Shown here in pieces: positions 9,520 through 18,812 of a DNA stretch of 64,000 bases. This DNA is from Pseudarthrobacter sp. PS3-L1 (GTDB taxonomy: Bacteria; Actinomycetota; Actinomycetes; Actinomycetales; Micrococcaceae): the NCBI RefSeq assembly GCF_030063285.1, contig NZ_JASISU010000002.1, positions 496,001 to 560,000 on the forward strand, written 5' to 3'. Positions within the stretch are counted from its first letter, which is position 1. Each line of letters begins with the position of its first letter. The notes under the pieces are model-generated. The model saw only the letters and a program-made list of their open reading frames with translations. It did no database searches and had not been told where the DNA came from. Position numbers and translations under genes: made by a program.

Positions 9520-12066
9520 ATGAAACTTTCAGACCAACTCCTTTCCTTCGCCACGCCCGGCGTAAACCCGGGCACCGTCGACGCCGATTCCCTGTACACG
9601 CTCTTTTTGGAGTGGACTGAATCCCGGGGCATGGAGCTGTACCCGGCCCAGGATGAGGCCATCATGGAGCTCGCTGGCGGCGCCAACGTCATCCTTGCCA
9701 CCCCCACCGGGTCCGGGAAATCGCTGGTGGCCATAGCGGCGCACTTCCAGGCAATGGCGGCAGGCCAGCGCAGCTATTACACGGCGCCCATCAAGGCGCT
9801 GGTGTCCGAGAAGTTCTTCGCCCTCTGCGAGATTTTTGGTGCCGAAAACGTCGGCATGATTACCGGTGATTCCGGCGTCAACCAGGATGCCCCGATTATC
9901 TGCTGTACGGCTGAAATCCTTGCCAACATTGCACTCCGCGAGGGCAGCGCCGCCGTTCTGGGCACCGTGATCATGGACGAGTTTCACTTCTACTCTGATC
10001 CGCAGCGCGGCTGGGCATGGCAGGTGCCCCTGCTGGAGCTCCCCCAGGCCCAGTTCCTCTTGATGTCCGCAACGCTTGGGGATGTCAGCCGGTTTGAAAC
10101 AGGTATCACGGACCTTACCGGCCGGCCCACTGTCACAGTCAGTTCCGCCGAACGGCCCATCCCGCTGCACTATTACTACCATCAGACTCCCGTGCACGAG
10201 ACCCTTGAGGAACTTCTCTCTACTCGCCAGGTCCCTGTCTATGTGGTGCACTTCAGCCAGATCGAGGCCATCGATCGGGCCCAGACACTGATGAGCATCA
10301 ATGTCTGCTCGCGGGAGGAAAAGGACAAAATAGCCGAGCTCATTGCCGGCTTCCGCTTTGCCGCAGGCTTCGGAAAGACATTGAACCGCCTGGTACGGCA
10401 CGGGATCGGGGTCCATCATGCAGGCATGCTGCCAAAGTACCGACGCCTCGTGGAGCAATTGGCGCAGGCTGGGCTCCTCAAGGTCATTTGTGGGACCGAC
10501 ACCCTGGGAGTTGGGATAAACGTGCCCATTCGCACCGTCCTCCTCACGGCACTGAGCAAATACGACGGCGTCCGCACCCGTCCCTTGAATTCACGCGAGT
10601 TCCATCAAATTGCCGGCCGCGCCGGCCGCGCCGGGTATGACACTGCCGGAACCGTGGTGGTACAGGCGCCAGAACACGTCATTGAAAACGTCAAGGCCAT
10701 GGCGAAGGCAACAGCCAAGTTTGGCGACGATCAGAAGAAGCTCCGCCAGGTCGTGAAGAAAAAGCCTCCGGAAGGCTTTGTCTCCTGGGGCGAGCCAACC
10801 TTCAAACGGCTGGTGGAATCTGTTCCTGATCCGCTGACGTCTAGTTTTACTGTGACGCACTCGATGCTCATGAATTTGATGGAACGCCCCGGTGATCCGT
10901 TTGCTGCAGCGCGCCGCCTGTTGACGGAAAACCATGAAACGCGGTCTTCCCAGCTCAAGCTGATGAAAAAGGCACTCGGAATTTACCGGGAGCTCCTCGC
11001 TGCAGAGGTCGTTGAGCGGATTCCCGAGTCGGAGCAGGGCCGGGACGGGCGCACTGTCCGACTCACTGTCCACCTGCAGGCCAATTTTGCACTGAACCAG
11101 CCGTTGTCACCCTTTGCCCTCGCTGCCCTGGATCTGCTTGATCCCGAGGCGCCCGCCTACGCCCTTGACGTCGTCTCAGTGATCGAGTCCACCCTTGAGA
11201 AGCCTCGCCAGATCCTCTCGGCACAGCAGAAAAAAGCCCGAGGGGAGGCAATTGCGGCCATGAAGGCTGACGGCATTGAGTACGACCAGAGAATGGCCAT
11301 GTTGGAAGAGGTCACCTACCCGCAACCCCTGGCCGAGCTCCTCGGCGAGGCCTTTGACGTCTACCGCAGGGCAGCACCGTGGATTGGCGACTTCGAGCTG
11401 GCGCCGAAGTCGATTGTGCGGGACATGTACGAACGGGCCATGAACTTCGGGGAATTTGTCCAGTTCTACAGCTTGGCACGCTCAGAGGGGATTGTCCTCA
11501 GGTACCTGGCCGACTGCTTCAAGGCTCTTCGCCAGACAGTCCCGCAGGACGCGCTCCGCGAAGACCTGGAAGACCTGATCGCCTGGTTGGGCGAACTGGT
11601 TCGCCAGGTTGACTCGAGCCTGCTGGATGAATGGGAGGAGCTGACCAGTGGGCTGGCACCCACGCCCCATGACGCACCTCCACCCCCACCGCCCTCGTTG
11701 ACCACCAACACCCGGGCATTCAGGGTGATGGTGCGCAACGAAATGTTCCGCCGGGTGGAACTGTTTGCTGACGAGGATTCGCAGGCCCTGGGAGAGCTCG
11801 ACGCAGGCGCTGGCTGGGACGCGAGCCGCTGGGAGGATGCGCTCGATGATTACTTTGATGAGCACGATGACATTGGCACCGGCCCTAACGCCAGGGGGCC
11901 CGGACTGCTCATGATCACCGAAGGCTCCGCTACATGGAAAGTACGGCAGATTTTCGAGGACCCTGCCGGTAACAATGACTGGGGTATTTCGGCGGAGGTG
12001 GATCTCGCGGCCTCGGACGAAGCGGGTGTTGCAGTGGTCCGCGTTGTCGATGTCAATCGGCTCTGA
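9520..12066 (+). CDS. DEAD/DEAH-box helicase with DUF3516 C-terminal region
   Basis: An 848-residue superfamily 2 helicase. Motif I is ATPTGSGKS (60-68), motif Ia APIKALVSEK, motif II DEFH, motif III MSATLGD, and motifs V-VI run from the GTDTLGVGINVP block to HQIAGRAGRAG. The C-terminal half matches the actinobacterial DUF3516 helicase family as I remember it; its biochemical role is not established to my knowledge, though RNA or DNA unwinding is expected. A Pro-rich linker (around APTPHDAPPPPPPS) precedes the last 110 residues. The start at 9520 is preferred over an upstream GTG at 9442 because of the leaderless -10 box and because family similarity starts at MKLSDQL. Confidence 0.9.
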   Translation: MKLSDQLLSFATPGVNPGTVDADSLYTLFLEWTESRGMELYPAQDEAIMELAGGANVILATPTGSGKSLVAIAAHFQAMAAGQRSYYTAPIKALVSEKFFALCEIFGAENVGMITGDSGVNQDAPIICCTAEILANIALREGSAAVLGTVIMDEFHFYSDPQRGWAWQVPLLELPQAQFLLMSATLGDVSRFETGITDLTGRPTVTVSSAERPIPLHYYYHQTPVHETLEELLSTRQVPVYVVHFSQIEAIDRAQTLMSINVCSREEKDKIAELIAGFRFAAGFGKTLNRLVRHGIGVHHAGMLPKYRRLVEQLAQAGLLKVICGTDTLGVGINVPIRTVLLTALSKYDGVRTRPLNSREFHQIAGRAGRAGYDTAGTVVVQAPEHVIENVKAMAKATAKFGDDQKKLRQVVKKKPPEGFVSWGEPTFKRLVESVPDPLTSSFTVTHSMLMNLMERPGDPFAAARRLLTENHETRSSQLKLMKKALGIYRELLAAEVVERIPESEQGRDGRTVRLTVHLQANFALNQPLSPFALAALDLLDPEAPAYALDVVSVIESTLEKPRQILSAQQKKARGEAIAAMKADGIEYDQRMAMLEEVTYPQPLAELLGEAFDVYRRAAPWIGDFELAPKSIVRDMYERAMNFGEFVQFYSLARSEGIVLRYLADCFKALRQTVPQDALREDLEDLIAWLGELVRQVDSSLLDEWEELTSGLAPTPHDAPPPPPPSLTTNTRAFRVMVRNEMFRRVELFADEDSQALGELDAGAGWDASRWEDALDDYFDEHDDIGTGPNARGPGLLMITEGSATWKVRQIFEDPAGNNDWGISAEVDLAASDEAGVAVVRVVDVNRL

Positions 12067-12102
12067 TCCTGCCCTCGTTCCGGGGGCGCGCAGGGCCCCT
12101 AG

Positions 12103-12108
12103 TAAGCT
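12103..12108 (+). promoter_or_regulatory. Leaderless -10 box TAAGCT
   Basis: TAAGCT ends 6 nt before the ATG at 12115 and no Shine-Dalgarno is visible, so the GNAT-hydrolase pair probably starts on a leaderless transcript. Confidence 0.5.
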
Positions 12109-12114
12109 CGTTCC

Positions 12115-12615
12115 ATGAGTAGAATTCGACCCGCCGCGCCCCATGACGTCCCCGACATCCTTCGCATGATCCACGATCTGGCGACCTACGAAAAGGAGCC
12201 TGACGCTGTCCGGAATACTCCGAACATGCTGATGGATGTGCTGTTTGGCGAGGCGCCTAGTGCCTTCGCCACGATGGCAGAGAATGCAGAGGGTGAGGTC
12301 CAGGGCTTTGCCCTCTGGTTCCTGAACTACTCGACGTGGGAAGGCGTCCACGGAATCTACCTCGAGGACCTCTATGTCAGCCCCGAGTCACGTGGCGAGG
12401 GCCACGGCAAGGCACTGCTGCAGTTCCTGGCGCAAACGGCGGTGGAACGAGGGTACGCCCGGGTTGAGTGGAGCGTCCTTGACTGGAACGAGCCTTCCAT
12501 CAACTTCTACAAGAACCTGGGGGCGCATCCCATGGACGGTTGGTCAACCTTCCGGTTGACCGGGCAGGCCCTGCAAACCTACGGCACTGCAGGTCAGGTA
12601 GAAGCCCGTGGCTGA
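12115..12615 (+). CDS. GNAT-family N-acetyltransferase (diamine acetyltransferase-like)
   Basis: A 166-residue GNAT enzyme. The start IRPAAPHDVPDILRMIHDLA, the acceptor region WEGVHGIYLEDLYVSPESRG and the acetyl-CoA loop RGEGHGKALL, followed by EWSVLDWNEPSINFYKNLGA, resemble the spermidine/spermine or thialysine acetyltransferase branch. The natural substrate is unproven. It begins 48 bp after the helicase stop and overlaps the following hydrolase gene by 8 bp, so those two are probably translated from one mRNA. Confidence 0.88.
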   Translation: MSRIRPAAPHDVPDILRMIHDLATYEKEPDAVRNTPNMLMDVLFGEAPSAFATMAENAEGEVQGFALWFLNYSTWEGVHGIYLEDLYVSPESRGEGHGKALLQFLAQTAVERGYARVEWSVLDWNEPSINFYKNLGAHPMDGWSTFRLTGQALQTYGTAGQVEARG

Positions 12616-13963
12616 GCTCGTTCAGGGTGCCGGCCCGTCCGGCGGCGCCAAACACCACGTACGGGCGCGGCACAGCTTCCGGTCCATGCGTACTGCCGAA
12701 CACTTCTTCTCAGTACCCCTCGACCACGCCGAAGCCGGTACTGCCGAGCACCGAAGAATCACTGTTTTTGCGCGCGAATACGTTTCCGCTGTCCACAGTG
12801 CCAGCGAGGCGGAAAAACTTCCCTGGCTCCTCTATCTCCAGGGCGGACCAGGTGGTCGGGGAAATCGCCTCACCTCCCTCAACGGCTGGATGAAAGCGGC
12901 AGCAAAGGATTTCCGTATCCTGATGCTCGATCAGCGCGGAACTGGCCTGTCGAGTCCTGCTGACAGGAACACCCTTCCCCTTGAAGGTGACGCTGCCGCG
13001 CAGGCCAAGTACCTGACGCACTTCCGTGCGGATTCAATTGTTGCCGACGCTGAACTCATCAGGGCAGCTTTGGGCTCCGGGCCATGGAGTATCTACGGCC
13101 AGAGTTACGGTGGATTTTGTGCCCTGACGTACCTGTCCTTTGCACCGGAAGGGCTAAGGGAAGCCCTGGTCACCGGTGGCCTAGCGCCGTTGACCGGCCC
13201 TGCAGACCAGGTCTACAGCGCAACATTCGCACGGGTCGCAGCCCGGAACGCCGAGTACTTCGGCTGGTACCCGGAAGACAGGCAAACAGTAAACCGCATC
13301 GCCGAGCACCTACGCAGTACACCCGAATTCCTGCCTAGCGGTGACCTGCTGACTATTGAACGGTTCCAGATGGCTGGCGCTTTCCTCGGCGGGAACACGC
13401 GTGTTGATGCCCTGCACTACCTCCTGGAGGACGCCTTCACCACGACAGCGGACGGATCGCGTCTCTCAGACGCCTTCCTCGAGCAACTCGGTGTCCTCGC
13501 CTCACGCGCGTCCAATCCGCTGTATGCACTCATGCATGAATCCATTTACGGACAGGGCGAAGCCACCGACTGGGCGGCCTGGCGCGTCCTAGCGGACCAT
13601 CCTGAGTTTCTTCCCGACGCCGAGGATCTGCTGCTGACCGGGGAAATGGTGTACCCGTGGTATTTCGAGCAGGACTCGGCGCTCCGCCCGCTGCGGGAGG
13701 TTGCTGATCTCCTTGCTGGCAGGACCGATTGGGGTGACCTGTATGACCTGGCGCAGTTGGGTCGTAACACTGTCCCTACAGCGGCCGCCGTCTACACCGA
13801 GGACATCTACGTTGACCGTGAGCTCTCGCTGGCTACAGCCCGTGCCGTTCGTGGCCTCCAGGTGTGGGAAAGCAGCGACTTTCACCATGACGGTATTACC
13901 GACGACGGCGAGGCCATTTTCGGGCGGCTCCTTGGCATGGTGCGTGGCAACGGCGGTCACTAA
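12608..13963 (+). CDS. Alpha/beta hydrolase, proline iminopeptidase-like (peptidase S33)
   Basis: A 451-residue serine hydrolase. The oxyanion loop reads YLQGGPGGRG, the nucleophile elbow YGQSYGGF, and DQRGTGLS is the conserved block of prolyl aminopeptidases. The C-terminal His probably lies in DFHHDG. The family cleaves N-terminal proline from peptides in the cytoplasm. The GTG at 12608 overlaps the preceding gene by 8 bp, consistent with translational coupling. The stop codon lies at the loop of a perfect 16-bp hairpin shared with the convergent uvrB gene. Confidence 0.87.
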   Translation: MAELVQGAGPSGGAKHHVRARHSFRSMRTAEHFFSVPLDHAEAGTAEHRRITVFAREYVSAVHSASEAEKLPWLLYLQGGPGGRGNRLTSLNGWMKAAAKDFRILMLDQRGTGLSSPADRNTLPLEGDAAAQAKYLTHFRADSIVADAELIRAALGSGPWSIYGQSYGGFCALTYLSFAPEGLREALVTGGLAPLTGPADQVYSATFARVAARNAEYFGWYPEDRQTVNRIAEHLRSTPEFLPSGDLLTIERFQMAGAFLGGNTRVDALHYLLEDAFTTTADGSRLSDAFLEQLGVLASRASNPLYALMHESIYGQGEATDWAAWRVLADHPEFLPDAEDLLLTGEMVYPWYFEQDSALRPLREVADLLAGRTDWGDLYDLAQLGRNTVPTAAAVYTEDIYVDRELSLATARAVRGLQVWESSDFHHDGITDDGEAIFGRLLGMVRGNGGH

Positions 13964-13978
13964 CCGCCGTTGCCACGC
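13942..13978. terminator. Perfect 16-bp hairpin at the hydrolase stop codon
   Basis: 13942-13957 pairs perfectly with 13963-13978 around a 5-nt loop (CACTA). The stem includes the last codons of the hydrolase gene and ends 15 bp before the end of the convergent uvrB gene. No T-run follows, so it may act as a bidirectional RNA end or stabiliser, not as a classical intrinsic terminator. Confidence 0.55.
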
Positions 13979-13993
13979 TGGCGGGCCGGGCGA

Positions 13994-16093
13994 TCAGGCG
14001 TGGCCCGCCGACTGCATCTGACGCAGTTCTTTCTTGAGGTCGCCAACCTCATCGCGAATCCGCGCCGCTACCTCAAACTGCAGTTCTGCTGCGGCGGCAT
14101 GCATTTGCTCTGAGAGTTGTTCGATGAGGCTGACAAGGTCTTCCGCTGGGGCGGCTGCGAGGCCATCCTTGCGCACCTGGGTAGATGCCTTGGTACCCGA
14201 CTTTCCGCGTTTTGCACCCTTGGCGAGCCTGTTGTTGCTGAGGAGCTCCTCCGTGTCCGCGTCTTCCTTGGCCAGTTGGTCGGTTATATCCGCGATCTTC
14301 TTGCGCAGGGGCTGCGGGTCGACACCGTGCTCGGTGTTGTACGCCACCTGGATGGCCCGGCGGCGGTTGGTTTCGTCGATGGCTTTGTCCATGGAGTCGG
14401 TGATCCGGTCCGCGTACATGTGAACTTGGCCGGAAACGTTACGGGCTGCACGGCCAATGGTCTGGATCAGTGACGTAGCGGAGCGCAGGAAGCCCTCCTT
14501 GTCCGCATCGAGGATACTGACCAGGGAGACCTCGGGAAGGTCCAGGCCCTCACGCAGGAGGTTGATGCCCACCAAGACGTCAAAAGATCCCATCCGGAGC
14601 TCGCGCAGAAGTTCCACCCGCCGGAGCGTATCCACGTCCGAGTGCAGGTACTCCACTTTGATGCCATGGCCCAGGAGGTAGTCGGTCAGGTCTTCCGCCA
14701 TCCGCTTGGTCAGCGTGGTCACCAGGACCCGCTCATTCTTCTCAACACGGATGTTGATTTCGTGCAGGAGGTCATCGATCTGGCCCTTTGTGGGCTTGAC
14801 CACGATTTCTGGATCGATAAGGCCGGTTGGCCTGATGATCTGCTGGACAAAGCCGTCGGCCTTGCCGAGTTCGTATTTTCCGGGTGTGGCCGAGAGGTAG
14901 ACCGTCTGGCCAACCCGGTCCAGGAATTCGTCCCACTTGAGCGGCCTGTTGTCCATGGCTGAGGGAAGCCGGAAACCGAAGTCAACCAGGTTCCGTTTGC
15001 GGGACATGTCGCCCTCGTACATGGCCCCAATCTGGGGAATCGTTACGTGCGATTCATCCACAACCAGCAGGAAGTCGTCCGGGAAGTAGTCGATGAGGCA
15101 GTGTGGGGCGGTTCCACGGGCACGGCCGTCAATGTGGGAGGAGTAGTTCTCGATGCCGTTGCAGAATCCCATCTGCTGCATCATCTCAAGATCATAGGTG
15201 GTGCGCATGCGCAGACGCTGCGCTTCCACCAGTTTGTTCTGGCTTTCCAGAACCTGGAGCCGTTCTGCGAGCTCATCCTCAATACGCTTGATAGCTCGTG
15301 CCATACGTTCTGGGCCCGCCACATAGTGTGAAGCCGGGAAGACGTACATCTCGGTTTCGTCCCGGATCACGTCGCCGGTGAGCGGGTGCAGGGTCATGAT
15401 GTTTTCGATTTCATCCCCAAAGAACTCGATGCGGATTGCGAGTTCCTCGTACATTGGGATGATCTCAACCGTGTCGCCGCGGACCCGGAACGTACCCCGG
15501 TGAAAGTCCATGTCATTACGGGCATACTGCATGGAAACGAACTTCCGCAGCAGGTCGTCCCTGTTCATCTGCGCACCCTTGGTCAACGTCACCATGCCGG
15601 CGATATATTCTTCTGGCGTACCCAGGCCGTAGATGCAGGAGACAGTCGCCACCACAATCACATCGCGGCGGGTAAGGAGGGCGTTGGTAGCAGAGTGCCG
15701 CAGCCGCTCCACTTCCTCGTTCACCGAGGAGTCCTTCTCGATAAACGTATCCGTCTGGGCCACGTAGGCCTCAGGCTGGTAGTAGTCGTAGTAGGAGACA
15801 AAATACTCAACTGCGTTATTGGGCAGCAGCTCCCGGAATTCGTTGGCCAGCTGTGCGGCAAGGGTCTTGTTCTGGACCATCACCAGGGTGGGACGCTGAA
15901 CCTGTTCGATAAGCCAGGCGGTGGTGGCGCTCTTGCCCGTTCCAGTAGCACCGAGCAGGACCACGTCCTTCTCACCGTTGTTGACGCGCTCGGTCAGTTC
16001 GGCAATCGCTGCCGGTTGGTCACCCGCTGGCTTGAACTCGCTGATGACCTCGAAGGGCGACACAACACGGTTGATTTCCTGCGCAAGACTCAT
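13994..16093 (-). CDS. uvrB: UvrB, excinuclease ABC subunit B
   Basis: Helicase-like damage-verification subunit of nucleotide excision repair. The 699 residues show Walker A GATGTGKS (48-55), the beta-hairpin region [15 protein letters not shown] (motif II), LSATPGKYE, the QTIGRAARN motif VI and a C-terminal UVR domain ([19 protein letters not shown]), which contacts UvrA and UvrC. The ATG at 16093 follows TACATT by 6 nt, a leaderless arrangement. It converges on the iminopeptidase gene and lies 60 bp from the coaE stop. No LexA-like box was found directly upstream, unlike uvrA. Confidence 0.98.
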   Translation of the reverse strand: MSLAQEINRVVSPFEVISEFKPAGDQPAAIAELTERVNNGEKDVVLLGATGTGKSATTAWLIEQVQRPTLVMVQNKTLAAQLANEFRELLPNNAVEYFVSYYDYYQPEAYVAQTDTFIEKDSSVNEEVERLRHSATNALLTRRDVIVVATVSCIYGLGTPEEYIAGMVTLTKGAQMNRDDLLRKFVSMQYARNDMDFHRGTFRVRGDTVEIIPMYEELAIRIEFFGDEIENIMTLHPLTGDVIRDETEMYVFPASHYVAGPERMARAIKRIEDELAERLQVLESQNKLVEAQRLRMRTTYDLEMMQQMGFCNGIENYSSHIDGRARGTAPHCLIDYFPDDFLLVVDESHVTIPQIGAMYEGDMSRKRNLVDFGFRLPSAMDNRPLKWDEFLDRVGQTVYLSATPGKYELGKADGFVQQIIRPTGLIDPEIVVKPTKGQIDDLLHEINIRVEKNERVLVTTLTKRMAEDLTDYLLGHGIKVEYLHSDVDTLRRVELLRELRMGSFDVLVGINLLREGLDLPEVSLVSILDADKEGFLRSATSLIQTIGRAARNVSGQVHMYADRITDSMDKAIDETNRRRAIQVAYNTEHGVDPQPLRKKIADITDQLAKEDADTEELLSNNRLAKGAKRGKSGTKASTQVRKDGLAAAPAEDLVSLIEQLSEQMHAAAAELQFEVAARIRDEVGDLKKELRQMQSAGHA

Positions 16094-16152
16094 GGTTCAA
16101 ATGTACTCCCGAAGGCGGACAGCCACTGTCCTGATCCGTTGAGGGCGAACAG

Positions 16153-17343
16153 TCAGGAGCCGTACGACGGCGGCACCCACCCGGATGCTTCGATCCACGA
16201 CTCCAGGCGGTTAATCACTCCGGCTGACCGGGGGTCGAATCGTTCAACCCGGCCTGCCGGAACACCGGACTCTTCATCCCCACGTGGCTTAAGTGATGCA
16301 TGGTAGTGCTGCCGCGCAACCTCGTCCGTGCGTAGCCAGTCCCGGAACGCCAGGGCCCACCGCCACTGATCGGATCCCGCGATGCAGAGCTGGAGTGTAG
16401 CGGGCCTTCCCGGATCGGCGCTGCGGTAGCTGGGGCCAGCGCCGTGGACAGCAAAGGCTTCAGCTCCCACACGGTCCGCTGGTGCGCGGTGGTGCAGGAA
16501 ACCGGCGGTGGCAAGCAACGGAGCATACGTCGCTGCGTCGGCCGTATTCCGCAGTGTGACCTGAAGGTCAATGACGTCCTCCGCAGGCAACCCGGGGACG
16601 GCTGTAGCGCCAATATGGTCCACCGCCAGGGCAGCTGGCAGGCTGCGGGCCACGCGTTGCCCCAGCCGTTTCCCCTGGGAGGCCCACCCGGAATCCGCAG
16701 GAGTGACGATTGTCGGCTGGACTGCACACCGCCCGTTCTGAAGATTCTCTGCGAAGGGCACCAACCGGCCATGCCACAGCCTGTCCACCTCCGACATCAG
16801 CTGCTCCACTGTTCCGGTATTGCCAAGCATGACATCTGCTGCGGCAGATCGTTCCGCGACTGAAGCCTGCGCCGCAATGCGGGACTCGGCATCGACGCGG
16901 GCCATTCCACGATGGTCCATCATTCGTCGGATGCGAAGGTCCTCAGGTGCATCAACCACCACCACCAGGGAGAATGCTGGGCCCTGCCCCGTCTCCACAA
17001 GCAATGGAATGTCCTGGACAACAATCGCTCCAGCAGGCGCAGCGGCCCTGAGCTGCGCTGACCGCCGCCGGACCAGTGGATGGATGATGGCATTAAGCTC
17101 GCCCCGCAGGCCAGCGTCAGCAAAAATGAGGGCGCCCAGGGCCGGCCTGTTGAGGGCACCTCCAGGATCAAGGACACCGTCACCGAACACCCGGACAATG
17201 GCAGCGAGTCCATCACTGCCAGGCTCCACCACCTCCCGGGCAAGGAGATCAGCGTCGATGACGATTGCCCCCAGTATCCCCAGTCGGGCCGCCACCTGCG
17301 ATTTTCCAGAGGCGATTCCGCCAGTTAATCCTACGTTCAGCAC
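16153..17343 (-). CDS. coaE: Dephospho-CoA kinase fused to a GrpB-like domain
   Basis: The N-terminal 200 residues are CoaE, which phosphorylates dephospho-CoA in the last step of CoA synthesis: P-loop GGIASGKS (8-15), DADLLAREVVEPG, QDIPLLVETG and the lid DAPEDLRIRRMMDHRGM. Residues about 210-396 are a GrpB/UPF0157 domain, a nucleotidyltransferase-fold module of unknown role, marked by VDHIGATAVPGLPAEDVIDLQVT. This fusion is known in actinobacteria. GTG at 17343 is preceded at 6 nt by TAGTGT, and its -10 box overlaps that of the divergent yigZ gene only 22 bp away. Confidence 0.96.
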   Translation of the reverse strand: MLNVGLTGGIASGKSQVAARLGILGAIVIDADLLAREVVEPGSDGLAAIVRVFGDGVLDPGGALNRPALGALIFADAGLRGELNAIIHPLVRRRSAQLRAAAPAGAIVVQDIPLLVETGQGPAFSLVVVVDAPEDLRIRRMMDHRGMARVDAESRIAAQASVAERSAAADVMLGNTGTVEQLMSEVDRLWHGRLVPFAENLQNGRCAVQPTIVTPADSGWASQGKRLGQRVARSLPAALAVDHIGATAVPGLPAEDVIDLQVTLRNTADAATYAPLLATAGFLHHRAPADRVGAEAFAVHGAGPSYRSADPGRPATLQLCIAGSDQWRWALAFRDWLRTDEVARQHYHASLKPRGDEESGVPAGRVERFDPRSAGVINRLESWIEASGWVPPSYGS

Positions 17344-17349
17344 CCTCCA

Positions 17350-17359
17350 ACACTAGACT
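17350..17359. promoter_or_regulatory. Overlapping divergent -10 boxes of coaE and yigZ
   Basis: On the plus strand TAGACT (17354-17359) stands 6 nt before the yigZ GTG. On the minus strand TAGTGT (17355-17350) stands 6 nt before the coaE GTG. The two hexamers share bases 17354-17355, so RNA polymerase probably cannot open both at once. Confidence 0.6.
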
Positions 17360-17365
17360 GATCCC

Positions 17366-18094
17366 GTGGCAGGCACTGTGCAGGGGATGAGGGACCAGGG
17401 CGAGAGCCGGTCCACCACGTACACCACAGTGTCCGCCGGCAGTGAATTCCGCCACGAGCTGGAGATCCGGCGTTCACGCTTCATCACAGTCCTGGCCCGC
17501 ACCTCGTCCGAGAATGACACCCGCGACCTTCTTGCCGGACTGCGAAAAGAATTCCATGATGCGCGGCACCACTGCTCGGCACTGGTTCTTGGACCGGACC
17601 GGGATACCCAGCGTTCCAACGATGACGGCGAACCCTCCGGAACTGCCGGACTCCCCATGCTGGAGGCCATGGTTCGTAGGGAGACAGCACCCGGGGTCAG
17701 CGACCTTAGCGACGTAAGTGCCGTCGTCGTCAGGTACTTTGGCGGCGTCCTCCTCGGTGCCGGGGGCCTGATCCGCGCATATTCGGAGTCCGTATCGACT
17801 GCACTGGACCTCGCTCCCCTGGTGCGCCGGTCCCGGCTGCGCATCTGCCGGGTTTCAGCAGCGCATCAGCATGCCGGGCGGCTGGAAAACGATCTGCGAA
17901 CGGCCGGATACCAGCTGCAACCAACTACCTATGGGCCCCTCCAGGCAGAGCTCGTGCTGGCAGTGCCTGATCGGGCCAGCGCCATTGCGGGGGCCAAGGA
18001 GCTCGTGTTGTCCCTCACCGCGGGGATCTCTGAACTACATTCCGGTGAGACATCATGGATCGACCAGGATCTGAGACGAGGACACCATGACTGA
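17366..18094 (+). CDS. yigZ: YigZ/IMPACT family protein
   Basis: A 242-residue protein of the UPF0029/IMPACT family. The N-terminal domain carries the typical F-I-T-V-L block and HHCSALVL, then DGEPSGTAGLPMLEAM and VVVRYFGGVLLGAGGLIRAYS, the best-conserved family stretches. The C-terminal ferredoxin-like domain covers about 155-225. In eukaryotes IMPACT binds GCN1; the bacterial function is unclear. GTG at 17366 is chosen for the leaderless -10 box. It overlaps the downstream GNAT gene by 8 bp. Confidence 0.92.
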   Translation: MAGTVQGMRDQGESRSTTYTTVSAGSEFRHELEIRRSRFITVLARTSSENDTRDLLAGLRKEFHDARHHCSALVLGPDRDTQRSNDDGEPSGTAGLPMLEAMVRRETAPGVSDLSDVSAVVVRYFGGVLLGAGGLIRAYSESVSTALDLAPLVRRSRLRICRVSAAHQHAGRLENDLRTAGYQLQPTTYGPLQAELVLAVPDRASAIAGAKELVLSLTAGISELHSGETSWIDQDLRRGHHD

Positions 18095-18647
18095 ATGCCA
18101 CAGGGAGCCCGCCACCGACACCTCTTCGTCAAACCACAGGACTGACGCAACTCTTCCCCGGACGCTCCACCTGGCGGACGTCACAACTGTAGTTCTTCCT
18201 GGGCTACTGAGGCTGGCGTTGGCGCAGGCCGATGCGGATGACGTCACGCCGCCTCGTGGGGCCACAGCGGACATGGCCGGTGGTTGGAACCAAGATCGCA
18301 TTGACTGGTTCCTCGCCTATCACCATGCAGCGAGTGGACTTGACGGACCTACGGGCGAGAAGACGTGGGCCGTCCTGGTCGATGGCGAACTGGCAGGCTC
18401 GGTTCGACTGAAATCCGTCGGGGTGGACGCCGCGGAAACGGGCATCTGGCTCGGGCGAACTTTCCGGGGGCAGGGCATTGGCTCCGGCGCCATGGAATTG
18501 GTCTTGACAGCTGCACGGGCCGTTGGCGTCACCAGGATTGTAGCTTCGACGGCGACCAGCAATGTCGCTGCCCAACGCCTCCTGGCCAGCGGCGGAGCTG
18601 ACCTGACGCACACAGGAAATGCTGTCACCGCCCGGATGGACCTCTAG
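18087..18647 (+). CDS. GNAT-family N-acetyltransferase
   Basis: A 186-residue acetyltransferase. The acetyl-CoA-binding loop is RTFRGQGIGSGAM, preceded by ETGIWLG and followed by ATSNVAAQRLLASGGA, as in RimJ/RimL-like GNATs. The N-terminal part includes WNQDRIDWFLAY. The substrate is unknown. Its ATG overlaps yigZ by 8 bp, so it is the second gene of that operon. A perfect 10-bp hairpin follows the stop. Confidence 0.85.
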   Translation: MTECHREPATDTSSSNHRTDATLPRTLHLADVTTVVLPGLLRLALAQADADDVTPPRGATADMAGGWNQDRIDWFLAYHHAASGLDGPTGEKTWAVLVDGELAGSVRLKSVGVDAAETGIWLGRTFRGQGIGSGAMELVLTAARAVGVTRIVASTATSNVAAQRLLASGGADLTHTGNAVTARMDL

Positions 18648-18675
18648 ACAAGTACACCACGTCGTTGACTCACCC

Positions 18676-18698
18676 CATGCCTGCCACCGGCAGGCATG
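18676..18698. terminator. Hairpin after the yigZ-GNAT operon
   Basis: CATGCCTGCC pairs perfectly with GGCAGGCATG around a 3-nt loop, 28 bp after the GNAT stop. No T-run follows. The rest of the gap to 18812 shows only the ribosome site of the next gene. Confidence 0.45.
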
Positions 18699-18812
18699 AA
18701 CAGCTGATACCAAGCTTGCTTATTACTGCCTGGATTCATACGCTGGAGAGGTCCCCAAAACCGCTGCGCGCGCCCGCTTTGTCGGTCCGCGCACAGGATT
18801 CAGGAGTTTCCC

